DNA of 64,000 nt. Origin: Thozetella sp. PMI_491. Taxonomy: Eukaryota; Ascomycota; Sordariomycetes; Chaetosphaeriales; Chaetosphaeriaceae. Under the pieces are notes generated by a model. It searched no databases. It was not told the DNA's origin and worked only from the letters and a program-made list of their open reading frames with translations. A program made the position numbers and the translations under genes. The stretch covers positions 1,237,519 to 1,301,518 of the forward strand of contig MU270026.1 of assembly GCA_021432635.1 (NCBI GenBank). Direction: 5' to 3'. Position 1 is the first letter of the stretch. The number at the start of each line of letters is the position of its first letter. This document shows, one piece after another, positions 42,721 to 55,627 of the stretch.

Positions 42721-45340
42721 TGTCAGTAGACTCCGGGGACAGAGTTAGTGGTTTTGCGTTGATACTGTAGATGGGCCGAGCTGTAATGAGGCTGCGCTCA
42801 ATAGCAGAGGTTCATAGCTTTATACAACAGCGACTTGCTGTATCTTGGCATTCTTGCGTCCAGTCGGCGCCGAATTGGCCCCCAAAACCTTGGCGAAATG
42901 AAATTATGCACCAAGCGTCAACATGCAAACTCCCCGTATCTACGGACTACCGTAAAAATTGAGGAAGGTTCGACCCGCCACCAAGTCAGGTCCCTCCTCA
43001 ATTTGTGCTTCTTAACGGCTTAGCATCAACCTCAGTTGATATTAACTTTGCCCGTTTCCTGAAATAAAGTTGAAAGTCCCAGGAAAATATATGACAAAAA
43101 GCTGTGAAGTTCGCTGGACTCGAACTAGATCCACTCACATAAAAGAGTGTCGACTAAAGGAGGGGACGAATCGTCTCGATTTCTACGGTAATCGAATCGC
43201 CATAAGTTCCAAAATCACTTTTGGGTAGCTGAACGTCGCCTGTTGAGGTGTAGCGTGGACATTAGTACCGTACATGCCAAGGAATACCGCAAGAATTACG
43301 CTTACATAGTAGTTAATATTACCCTAGGTGCTCTTATCCCTGTTGATGCGGAATACAGCCACAAGATTTGCTCATGGGACTGGCCCGCCCAGCCTCCACC
43401 CCCTCCGAGTCTTTGAGAATTACATAGCAGCATCATGCTAAGCATCGTTACCTACAGTCATGACAATGTTGAAAATAAGGTCTGGAAATATTAAATGTGT
43501 CTGCATTCCCGAAAAACGGGGTCTACAACCTAGCCATTTCAAAAACAACGACTTGACTAGGATCCTTGGTCTTCCAGGTATCGAGGATAAATGTAGACAG
43601 AGTACAGACAAACTCTGAGGGCTGTGGCTGGCCCTCCACTACGTTCCAGGGCCCTGATTCCCACAAGGAGGCCAAAAACACACACAAAAAAAGACCTCTT
43701 AGCGAGATTAGCGAACTAAACCCAAATCGAGCAGCTGGAACTGATCCTAGCAGAGAGCTGGCAGTTGTAAAAGAGCGCCATCCAGTCACGGCCCGAGGAA
43801 GGGTTACCTTTGCAGGCCAAAAGAGGAAATACAGCTGGCTAATCATAGAGCGAGAAACTTTTCCAAACAACCAGTAAATAAGTTAGTTAAGCAATTCAGG
43901 TCAATTATCAACCTAAGTAAATCAGTTAAACTTTAAACAAATCCCCTGAGAACGATGGGACCAGCCACCAAACCGCCAAGTCTCTCCACAGTCACAAAAC
44001 TTGCACCAGCAGTACTGCAGAGATACATGTAACCAGTGAAGGCAGCTATGTTTGCCACTCCTCTCACCGCTTCTGCCACTGTACCTCGTCACTCTGCATC
44101 GGACGTGTTGCGCCATGAAGCAGGGCTGTCCGAGCAGTATGCAAGTTGAATGAACATAACGCTTGCCCTGATTGCGCAATCCCTTCACATGGAACGGCTA
44201 CAGCTGATGTAGAATATCTGTTAGACAACAAACGTATACCAAGTTGGGGAGATGTAGGCTTTGGAGAAATCCCCTACAGTCCAGCCAGGGCCTCCTTCAT
44301 CAGCGCTACGCTAGACTTGAAGGCAAATTTCCTGAATAGCTGTAATCGTTATCTTAGGTGAAGCTTCCCTTTACCGATATGGGGACGGGTGTGGATCACT
44401 ACGTTCTAACCAAGTGTTAGTAAAGTGTGTGTAAAAAAAGCTTGATTCTCCATTCTATAAAACAGCGATACGTTTATCTATATACTCACATATGTGGCTG
44501 TTTGAGCGTCCGGTTGGCATGGATATCTATGGCGCTCTAGAGGCTCGGCGTTATAGGCGAGACTCCAGGGCCTAGTTGCTCTGCTAGGAACGCGTAGCAC
44601 GCCGGTGAGCCTTACCCAATTGCTGGGTAGGGTTGACGAGCGGGAAGCAAACTGTAACACATAGGGAGTTTTGAGAACCCGTCCCTTGAGAGCCCGTGGG
44701 CTTGTGTACCGGAGCCCGTTAAACCCGTAGGTTCCCGTGGGTTCTGCGGGATTTCTAGAGCGTTATAAAATGTTCAGGTTTTATAAATATCTAATATAAA
44801 TTAGATAGTTTATATAGCTAGTGTAGCTAGTTTAGATCGTATAGATCAGATGGTATGTATTTTGTGGATCGTACGGGTCGTATGGGTTCGCTACTGCAGT
44901 ATCGCCAGCTTCAAACACGGTGATTGCCACTGCGCCCAGACACGGTGTAACGTATAACTGAGACTTTAGGAAGCCTCCCCAGCGGCAAGGTACCTCTCCT
45001 GTACGCATCTGGGCACAATCCCACGGACTGGATCCTCGATCCACGAATCGCAAATAAATTAATACGAGTAATAGTAGTAAACTCTTTTTCTTCCAAACCA
45101 TTAAGAACTAGACTTTTAACAAGCATCAGGATTTGTAATATTATGGTTATTGATATTAGAGTCTTAAATTGCACGCCTTTAAACAATTTCATATTGGGCC
45201 TAAGTTACGAACATGTTAAGCGTCTCAACTAACTTAGTGGATTCTTTACTAGATTTGGGAATGCATTTTTTTCAGCCGTCCTTTGTGGTAGTTACGGTGT
45301 GTACGTACTATAACCGAATTAGCAAGTCGAGGTTTCATTT
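42721..45340. other. gene-poor interval
   Basis: Short frames on both strands, including overlapping ones at 43523-43877, none with a motif I can name. The GC-rich repetitive block at 44690-44880 is listed separately. Confidence 0.4.
44690..44880. repeat. short CCCGTGGG-type tandem/inverted motifs next to AT-rich TAGATC motifs
   Basis: Repeated variants of CCCGT(G/A)GG and its complement occur between 44680 and 44760. They are followed by AT-rich repeats of the TAGCTAG/TAGAT type and then CGTACGGGTCGTATGGG (about 44869-44885). Clustered short direct and inverted motifs of this sort are often subterminal repeats of DNA transposons. I see no transposase, so the identity is open. Confidence 0.4.
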
Positions 45341-45367
45341 ATGGGTCGTTGCATCTTAAAGCCTTGT

Positions 45368-46177
45368 TTATGTGCAGGGGACGCTGTGATGGAACCGCTG
45401 TCCAGGAGAAGAAAAGGATGTACTCACTTTAACTTTGCCACCCACGACGCGTATCTCATGGCTATCGGCATAGTTACCCAGCGAACTAAACTTGCAGAGC
45501 ACATCTACAGATCCAACTTGCTCGTCGATGACGTATCGCCTCATATCGTTGTTCTTAGCGCTGCCGCCATGTGGCAGCCCCTTGCCGCACGGCTTCGTGA
45601 ATGAGCTGCCCTCGACTCGCTCGCAGTCATCACCCCAGGACATAGAGTCAGCTGCTCCCTTGTCCGTCCACATATCAAGATAGCCATCGCCATACTTTTT
45701 GAGTAGCTCGCGACTAGGCGGGTCGCTCTGGACCGACCAGTCCTCGGCTTGGACGTAGCCTAACGTCTTCGCCGCGTTGAAGAAGAGCGATCCTGTTGTG
45801 GCCGCGATGGTATCGACTATTGTGATGACGGATGGATCGTCGGTGGCATGTCGCAGCTGCGTGGCGAGCACGTAAGGCTTTGGAGTCAGGGCGATAATAT
45901 TAGTGTACGAGGCGCAGGCGACAGTGTCCGCCGTGCTACGCGAGAAATTTATGTTAAGAGCAGTATTAAGGACTCCGCGCTGGATGTCGACAACTTTGTT
46001 GTTCTCCTGGTACGTGAAATTATCTTTTGACAGCTTCATGCCGTCGATCTTGCCCGCCATCTGGGCTGAAATGTAACTCTTCGCAGCCGCCAGGAGGGCG
46101 TCACGGCTACAGGCGGCCGAGGCGGCGTCCTCGAAGATACCAAGAACTCCAAAGAGAAGCAGGGTGAATCTAATCAT
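45368..46177 (-). CDS. secreted DUF8021-type protein
   Basis: 269-aa frame with ATG at 46177. Residues 1-21 (MIRFTLLLFGVLGIFEDAAS) are a signal peptide. The mature protein starts ACSRDALLAAAKSYISAQMA, typical of fungal DUF8021 proteins, with later family-like parts TYQENNKVVDIQRGVL, SRSTADTVACASYTNIIA, VTIVDTIAATTGSLFFNAA and GDDCERVEGSSF. The end may be spliced: VVGGKVK is followed by GTGAGT and a possible CATCACAG acceptor 44 bp on, which would replace the last 17 residues by a different short tail. No catalytic role is established for the family. It appears intact. Confidence 0.75.
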   Translation of the reverse strand: MIRFTLLLFGVLGIFEDAASAACSRDALLAAAKSYISAQMAGKIDGMKLSKDNFTYQENNKVVDIQRGVLNTALNINFSRSTADTVACASYTNIIALTPKPYVLATQLRHATDDPSVITIVDTIAATTGSLFFNAAKTLGYVQAEDWSVQSDPPSRELLKKYGDGYLDMWTDKGAADSMSWGDDCERVEGSSFTKPCGKGLPHGGSAKNNDMRRYVIDEQVGSVDVLCKFSSLGNYADSHEIRVVGGKVKVSTSFSSPGQRFHHSVPCT

Positions 46178-49100
46178 GTTTTCGTGCGTCTGATAGGATT
46201 TAGTGGATTGCGATCATGTGGTGTTTCCTCTGAAACAAGGTGCCTGTTGGTTCGTCTAGAGAGCTTGTTGGCTGGGCAGTTTGGATAGATTTACGACGCA
46301 CACTTCCTTCGCTGAGTAAAAAATAAGAGTATTATATACAAACAGAAGCTGGTTCTTCCGGGGATATGGAAGAAGTCCATGGACATATACCCGATTGGAA
46401 GGCTGCGGATAATCGCTACGGCACTTTGCGGACATGCTCGGGACCGGCAAAATGGCACTCCTAAGTCCCACGCACCCCGCTCCCCCCCTCTTCGGCGGAA
46501 AATATAGCTGCGTAAGTATCTGTTGTAATTAACATCTAGCATTCGCTCCAGTCAATTCAAGGATCAGGCTGACTTCGAGCCTAAGCTTTAAATAGCCAAG
46601 TGGCCCTCCGTTGTATATTAGACTCTAGAGGTCTTTAGTAATACTATACTTTGCCATGGGATAACCTTAGTCGCCTCTCGCGTTGGGTATTGTTGCATCA
46701 ATTTACTCATTAGCGGCCTATCTGCATAACACGCGGCCCTTGTGTAGCATCTCGGCGCCTTCTTGTCGTAGGAGCAGACTATATGAACACAGGAGTCGCA
46801 CAAGTCGCGGCCAACCCGGCACGCTAAGTTTCACAGACAAAATTTGCCATTAGTCGGCGAGACTTGTGTTATTAACGCGACTTGCACTGTCGGCGAGGAT
46901 TACGTTGAAGCTACATCCCGAAGCGTGTTCATTTCCCTGTTCATGGCTGCCAAATACCTCGTCGGGAGATATCTCGATTAGATTGGTAATTGTAGTTAGA
47001 GTTAGGTTAGTTTACTTTAGAGACATTCATGCATCATCTTTAGTAAGGACCTGAAATTTGCAGCCCGGACTCAATACTAATAGTACAATCTCGCATCACA
47101 CCTCCCAACTAAAAGGCCAGTTATAGACTTATAGTTCCTTTGATATATCCAACTCATCTTAGACGCAAAGAACTTGCTTACAATGGAGCTATCATCCGCC
47201 GTCCGTTCTACAACCACCAGCAAGCCGTAGTTTCAAGTACGCGCTCTCGAGAAAGATGGAAAGCTGACGAACGGGGTTATATCTTGCGCGACAAGCGCGA
47301 TAAGGGATCATCTTGCATAATTGGGCGAGAGGGACCAACGAGAATTATGAATAGTTCAAGCACTGAATGCTCGAGGATTGTTAACGGTATGATCCTTCAA
47401 ATACTACCAATGAACTTACTTAATATTTAAAAATGATGATGGCAAATCCTAAGAAATTCGAGAAGCTGGAGGCGGATAACCCTCCGCTCTTTAGCTCTGA
47501 GTGAGTGCCCTGCTGCCCCCAAGATATATTGTAATTGGTAAATTAAAGAACATAAATAAGCGTCAATTTCGAAACGCTGGGAACTACGACATTGCTGACA
47601 ACCTTCTTCTTCTCTAATGACGAGGTTGACAGCAAATATGGCGAGCTCTTTGATGACACGGCGGGCTTCACCGGGCTGCTTAAGAAACACATAGTAAGCA
47701 GAAGAGAGCTAAAAACATATGCATACAGCTCAAAGGGTCCCTTACAATTCAAGAGGCTGTTGGTATATTCGATGAAATAGACACGGATAACTAGCTACCC
47801 AGTGAAAGCTGTTGTGGACGTAGTTATATAAAGGGGGCTTTTAGAATAGAATAGTATTGTAAGAGGTGTAGAAAGCTAGGCTATACTATCTATACGTGCC
47901 CAAGGGCTGTAACAGCTTTTTGTTCTTCTATCTACGATAATTTAATCGTGGTCGATTAATAGGCCTCTAGTGTAAATTTAGCTTTTTTAAATACAAGAGT
48001 TAGAGAAAATTAACCGTGTGCTTATTAATTATATTTAGTTACTTTTAAAATAAAACTTACTTTAAAGTAACCCCTGATTTTAAGGGAGACTTATATAATA
48101 GCGACTAAAGTGTTTAAAGCAGTAGATACAAGTAGTTCCAGCCATACTATATAATTACCATTACTTTAATCAGGCTAGAGTTTAAACAATCTCTTATATA
48201 AGAGTTTAAAAATACTATAACTATTACTAGTCGTTAAATGACATTTATAGAAGCTATTATAAATATATAAAAGAATATCCCCTTTATAAGAGAACTTAGA
48301 CTGTGAATATTAATGTGATAGAAGTTGTTAACAGCGTGGGCACTCAAGCCTTAATTACATAGCTATGCTGAGGATCTAGCTTTAGCAAGCTGCTTCAGCG
48401 CTGGCTGTTCTACACCTTATTACAAATATTCTAGGATATTTAAACCAGAGATTCTAACTATTGTTCGTCTGAAGTAGAATATACTAATATAAAGCCTTAT
48501 TATCTCCTTTCTTCAGGAAATAAAAGCTTTCTAAGATCTCCTCCTACTTAATCGTCTTATTCTTATTCTTAAGTAAAATATTATAACTAAACTTAAAGAG
48601 ATAAAGACGTTCTTTAGTGGATAAAGGGTTAAGATTAAGTAAAGGACTGATATATTTTGATAGGCCTATGACCTTGTTTATATTAACTAGAGCTTTAACA
48701 ATGGCTTCCTTGATATAATATTAGCCTTTTGAGGCGAAAAAAAAAGGGACTGGAATAGGTTTTATCTTGGCAATAGGCTTAAGAATGTTGTATAAGGTTT
48801 GGTAAGGAAGTTGTTCGAGGTCTAAGATGGCAGGCTCGCATGGCAGCTGCTCTCTTATCATCTTGGGCCTGGCCTATTAGAGAAAGGTTGTTGCTAATTA
48901 AGTCATCTTAGCTGCGATAACTTTTTCTAGAGCTTCTATACCATGGTATAGCCAAAGCTATCACAAGCTTGCCGTAGTGTAGCTAAACCTTACTGCGACT
49001 ATATATTACCAGGAGCATACGAGAATAGCAGGTTTAGCAACTTTAATAGGCGTTGCACGTAATGGCAAGCTGTCTTTTAAGCTACACACGACTAGATACT

Positions 49101-50423
49101 AATTGTAGCTCGTCAGCCCTGAAGAGCTCCGCATATAAAGAAGCTAAAGAGCAGGTCAATGATAAAGCTCTGCAAGCCCCGAGTGGCTACATCTGTCAAC
49201 AAAGTAGATCAATTATGATCATTACTGGATTTTCAATGTCCTGAGAGATACCAGGTATGGTATCTACTGTGTGCATTGGCAGCTTTCATTTCTTCTGTGT
49301 ACGCAGCTCAACTTTTGAGGCTTGCTAAAGATAGATTACCTTGCATAAAAGAATATCTTTAACTTATTTAATATTATTAAGATATTTATCACTGGGGATT
49401 TATATAACATTTAATCCTAAACGCTACTACTCAATATACTAAAATCAATGAAATATAGTAGTTTTTTCTTTCCCTAGCTGGGGTGGGTAAGCTGGCTAAG
49501 TGGTGGAGCTAACCATAGCCGCTGGCCCTGGCCACAGCTGTCCAGCCATCGATCTCTGTACGGCTACGTACACCAAGATCGTGGACCTGAGAGGAGCTAT
49601 GGGCGCCTGTAGGCCTCAGCTCCCTGGATATACCCCTGATCAGAGCTGGGGAGCAGCTTCGCTGCTTCCTCTTCCCTGATCTCCATCTTAGAGTCTTTTA
49701 GTCAACCACCAGGGTATGTTCAACCGGTCTTGCACTACGTCAGTGATCCTCGCCGTGACAGATATCTAGGATACAAATATGTCGTGTCTGATAGTCTAGG
49801 TCGTAACGCCAAGCGGAGTGGGTACAGTTACTAGTTGGAACACCGGTTGAGCGCACCATTGCGTTCAATGCTTGATCTTCTGCCCCGTTATAGCGTGGTG
49901 GAACGGTGCACCATTCACGGGTTAAGGTGGTTGAACCGGTATTGTGGCCGAATTGGGGTCATAGACGTTATAGATGGAGTGCTGGTCCGTTGCCAAGCCG
50001 GTGACAAATTTAGAGACTGCAAAAGGGAGTTCCGCAGATTTGATTGGCCTGAGTTACACAATACAGAATTTTAGAACGGGAATCAGGCTATTTTCTGTAA
50101 AAACGACTCTTATTTCGTTACCTGCTTTGGCTGCTTACCCCGCTCCGTTGCATAACTTTCCAACGGTCAACCTCAGCCCAATCGGGCCTTGATTCCGAAG
50201 GTGGTCCGTGTGCTGTCAGCCTGATCCATGCAATTCTACAGAGGAAGGATTCGTGCATCTTGAACGCTCTAGTTGTCATCAGCGAGACCATCGCCTCTCG
50301 AATGCTTAGAACTATCACCACGAGCTACCTCCCAGGACGGCACATTAGAATTTAAGGTGGAGATATTTAATCCACAAGGTCCCCGATTATAGTTCTGGTT
50401 TCTTGGGGTCGCGCACAAACGCC
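46178..50423. other. 4.2-kb gene-poor, largely AT-rich region
   Basis: Probably decayed repeats. 47,800-49,480 is strongly AT-rich with TA-dense runs and no open frame. A protein-like scrap at 47592-47780 (DEVDSKYGELFDDTAGFTGL) is unassigned. A sharply GC-richer block at about 49480-49690 interrupts the AT-rich DNA. Frames at 49835-50192 show no motif. Confidence 0.45.
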
Positions 50424-51838
50424 ATGGCTTCTCTAACAATGGGAACCTTTGGACGACCGCCCACCGACGAGGAGTGGTTGATTATGAAGCCAACCATAGA
50501 GTATCTCTACCTTGCAAATCATAAGCCTCTCTACAAAGTTAAAGAGATCCTTGAAGAACACCATGGGTTCAGAGCGAGGTAAGCAGTGGAAGATGGCTTG
50601 CTGCTGTCTGTCCAGGCCCATCCCACAGATAATCTTACCGTTAAAAAGCCACAACAGCTGACCTGTTCCTGAGAAGTATTGCCATGTACAAGCGCAGACT
50701 TCAAGTATGGGGCTACCGTAAAAACCGCCAACAGAAATCGGGGAAACTACCCATTACTAAACCTCACCAACAAAGAGCCATCCGGTATTTAATGCAAAAC
50801 GAGGTTGACGAGTCACTACATACTTTATTTGATCTCATAGACCCGTACATCACGCATGGGTACCTACTTTGGCGCTCTTCTGACGTCACGAAAAACGTCT
50901 ATTGCCCATCACCGGCTGCATACACCTATAACGACTTCACGTGCAACATTGCGCTTGCTACGGCGGCCTTTGGGGATGGGAACATTGCCCGCGGTGGCGA
51001 AATGCTACGGCGGGCATTTCTTGACCTAGAGCAAACGCTGAAGCCCCAGCGCCGATCCATCTTTACCTTGCACACTTTGTTCTTCGCAGTAGGAACACTT
51101 GTCCAAGCTAAGATGTTCGATGCCACGAGGATGCTCCTTGCGCATGTTGCAGACTTCGTGATAGGTCCTGCACATGGCGAATCAATTCAAGGACGATCTA
51201 CGTTGGAGACGGGCATCGGCCATGCAGACCACCCGTTTCCTCAGATTGTGCTGAGACTGAAAGCCCTGTCACTCAAGCTTAGGCACGACGACCTAGAAAT
51301 GAAGAGTGTCTACCTTCGTGCGTGGTCGGCATATAATCGTTGCGCTGGTACGGCTAACGTACGGTCAATATACCCCTACGTTTCACAGGCGGGTTTTTGG
51401 AGCACTACTGTGAGAGCCCATAGGCGTCCAAGCCCTGAAATTAGCGGTATTCTTGCCTGGAACGACCCTGTACGGCCAGAACTAAAGTCTTTGCGCAAGT
51501 TGTTGAGCTGTGATGGCTTAAGTCCTGGGCTCGGTGATGAGATGAATATTATATGCCTTGATCAAATAATCGAAATATATTCGTTCTCTGGTCATCCGAA
51601 GTTCGAGGAAACGGCACTTGAGGCTTGGGTAAAGCTGGAGCACAAGACCGGCAAGAGTGGTGAAGCCAATAGCAAGGACCCGGCGCAGTGGGGTAATATA
51701 TGTCTGGCACTGATGAGATACTATGGACAAAGAGGAGACGCTGAAAAGGTAGTGGATTGTTTCGTTCAACTAGTCCCTAAGACAGCTGGGTCGGAGTGGA
51801 TGGTGATGGCCCGGGAAGAGTTCATACGGTGGGGGTGA
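50424..51838 (+). CDS. Clr5-domain protein
   Basis: Two exons, 50424-50578 and 50677-51838, joined by a 98-bp intron (GTAAGC...GAGAAG, phase 2); 438 aa. Residues about 12-75 form the Clr5 domain: PPTDEEWLIMKPTIEYLYL, VKEILEEHHGFRA, and after the splice MYKRRLQVWGYRKN. The long C-terminal part is helical and TPR-like (ALATAAFGDGNIARGGEMLR, TLFFAVGTLVQAKMFDATRM, ICLALMRYYGQRGDAEKVVD). Family knowledge: the domain is named after CLR-5-type fungal proteins and is found at the N-terminus of many putative nuclear regulators; DNA binding is presumed, not shown. The gene appears intact and sits about 1.4 kb upstream of the terpene cyclase on the same strand, so a local regulatory link is possible but unproven. 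Confidence 0.85.
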
Positions 51839-52239
51839 TATCGTTACTTCACTGTAAATAAGTAGTGTTGGAAGAAAACTATCTTTATTTTTGTGAACGG
51901 ATTCTTTTCGGCTGCAAGATAAAATAAGCAGCCAGGCCGACGTTGGCCGTAATTACCTGCGAGTGACGTGTGCAAACTCCACCTTCGAATGGCTTCTCCA
52001 GTGAAGATTCTCGTATCAGAATAACTGCATCTCACAGTCTTCTAAACGGACGGGCGGGAACTAGACTTTCCCGGTGGCCCATCCCAGAGATGCTGACTAT
52101 CGCTTTGGTGCTTGCCGTTGTTCTGTTTAGAGCTAAAAACTTCAACGATGGATTCTGTGAAAGCGACTATCCCGCGTGATGCGTTGATAACGGTCAAGGA
52201 GCGATTCCAGGTTTCGACAGTGGTATCCTGAGCTAAAAA

Positions 52240-52842
52240 TTGTACATCGTTCAGTCTCCGTACCCCTCGCAAGAATCCACAGTCAGGACCAATAGCCCGG
52301 GATCTTTCTTAGTCGAGTTCCACAGTCCGCAGACTCGACTGCATCGGGAATCCCGTCAGAAAGAGCTCAAACATGGCAAACAATTCAGAAAACTTGCGAG
52401 GAGCCAGCGAATTTCCTTCACGACACACCGAAGTGAAAGACGAGCATCTTCATGGCAAATTACAACGTTGCGCAGTCTCGCCCCAGCTAAATACATACGC
52501 CAATCTCGGCGCTTTGAAACCATTCCTCGTACTATCGACTCAAAGATGATACGCGAAGTGGCCGCTTGCCTATTTGAGAAGAATGTCATCCGTTCATATC
52601 TGGACATGTTAGCGCTGAGGACTTATCCCTACGGCTGGCAGAAAATACTGTCGCATACTCTACTCGGCACTGCCGATATCTATGCAAACATTATACGAGA
52701 TTTGCCACTATTGAACTGTATCATTTCCAATGGTATCACCAATGACTTTGTTTATCACCGAGCAAAGAGCCCACAAACTGTGGCGTTATACTGCGCTAAG
52801 CTCCGCAGTGCTATCAATACATATACAAGCAAAGATCTCTAA
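52240..52842 (+). CDS. hypothetical 200-codon reading frame, doubtful
   Basis: A 200-codon frame without stops between the Clr5 gene and the terpene cyclase. The second half (MIREVAACLFEKNVIRSYLD, GWQKILSHTLLGTADIYANI) looks plausible as protein; the first half is basic and low in structure. I do not recognise any family, and I see no splice structure or leader. It may be a chance frame or a relic. Confidence 0.25.
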   Translation: MYIVQSPYPSQESTVRTNSPGSFLVEFHSPQTRLHRESRQKELKHGKQFRKLARSQRISFTTHRSERRASSWQITTLRSLAPAKYIRQSRRFETIPRTIDSKMIREVAACLFEKNVIRSYLDMLALRTYPYGWQKILSHTLLGTADIYANIIRDLPLLNCIISNGITNDFVYHRAKSPQTVALYCAKLRSAINTYTSKDL

Positions 52843-53185
52843 GAGCGCGTACCGGGGAATCCGAATACGCAGTAAGCTGACTAGAGAAGTTAGTTGGCAG
52901 GTACAAGCGTATGCTTATGTGCGTATTAAAATGGACAGTGGTGCTTGGGGTATCTCCAAACTACCTAGCTAGCTACACAAATGAATGAATACGCTAGATA
53001 AGGGCCCCAAATAGGTAAACTGGCAGCGTAAAGACGCAGATATGGCATTGCCCAGAATTGGTCATGCAATCTTGAAGTCATATTTAATTTAGCTTTAAGA
53101 GGGAACCCCTACTAATGCTTGAGATAAATCGCTATTTTCAATCGCCGCCGAGCACTAGAAGGAGCCTATTTTGTTTTCTTTCACA

Positions 53186-53194
53186 CATATATAG
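53186..53194 (+). promoter_or_regulatory. TATA-like element of the terpene cyclase gene
   Basis: CATATATAG about 85 bp upstream of the cyclase ATG (53276). Sequence and distance only. Confidence 0.35.
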
Positions 53195-53275
53195 TGCCCC
53201 ACCACCCGAACAGTATTCTACAAACTTCTTGCCATCGTCAGCATCCCACATAGACTTCTTCGGCACGCTATCATC

Positions 53276-54664
<1,389 letters not shown>

Positions 54665-55627
54665 ACAGAGTAAAAAAGGCATGCATCAAAGGCGGAATAT
54701 GAAGGCAGGAATGCTAAACATTCACTATAGGACAAAGACAAGAATAAGCTTAAAGCTGACCATCCTTCGCTTCTCCATTGCAGTACCTTATAAGCTCTTA
54801 GAATGACCGATACTTTTCTCTAGGAGGAGCCATGTGCCACTCCAGTATCTCGAGCTCAGCAATCTCTATATCTTCATCGAGTGAATCCCTTAATTCAAGC
54901 TATTTCCTTCCATTTCGATCTTCAAATGACCCGTGACGCCTATCACCGTGACTGTATGGCCTTCTTTAACTTATTTGAAAATGTAAGATTGAAGGGGGAA
55001 GGGGTAAGAAGGTGGCTTCGTTGCGGTTATCTGATTGACTACATAGTGGATTTCCAAAAAGGGATTGCTTTGCATCAGGGGGCTTTTCAAATACAAAGTT
55101 TGGTTTCGCCTAGGTGGCTAATCCACCTAAAGCCAACCGGTATAAACAAGGCTAGCGTTTCGCTTCTACCGTAGCTCCTCCCCAGTTCGAAGACATTTTC
55201 CAATTTCCAGTGGCTCCGTCATATTCGAGGAAGCAACGAGTTAGAGCAATGCTAGGTATCATTTTTAACGAATTTCCCAATAAGTAGATATGTAAGCTCA
55301 AAGTTAGTTTGAACCGTTGTAAAGAGCAAGAGTGGTTCAAAACGGTATTTGGAACAACACGATTGGACGAGATTTGAGTGAGAAACGTAGCGATATATGA
55401 TTCATATGAGGAAGCGTGCTTGATTAAGATCCCATACTTCATTCAAAGGAGGCTGAGGTCAACTTTATAGAGTGTTGCTAGACTATAGCGAGTGTATTGG
55501 ATGGTCACGGGTATACGGCATATGGGCATCGTGGTTGTAAGGAGCTAGGCATGATCCATGAGGTTTGGAGCTCGACTCCCATTGCAAGGAAAATTTATAC
55601 ATATGTGTCTGTATGGATGTAGCTCTC
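54665..55627. other. intergenic, no supported gene
   Basis: Between the terpene cyclase and the amidase relic. Short frames only (54881-55174 plus, 55152-55442 minus), no recognisable motif. Confidence 0.45.

Noticed and set aside
43095-43180. tRNA-like TTCGAGTCC box followed by TTTTT on the minus strand
   Set aside because: The T-arm stem does not pair, there is no matching acceptor stem or A-box at tRNA distance, so it is chance similarity.
55540-55600. Possible tRNA B-box-like GAGCTCGACTCCC
   Set aside because: No A-box or cloverleaf can be folded around it.
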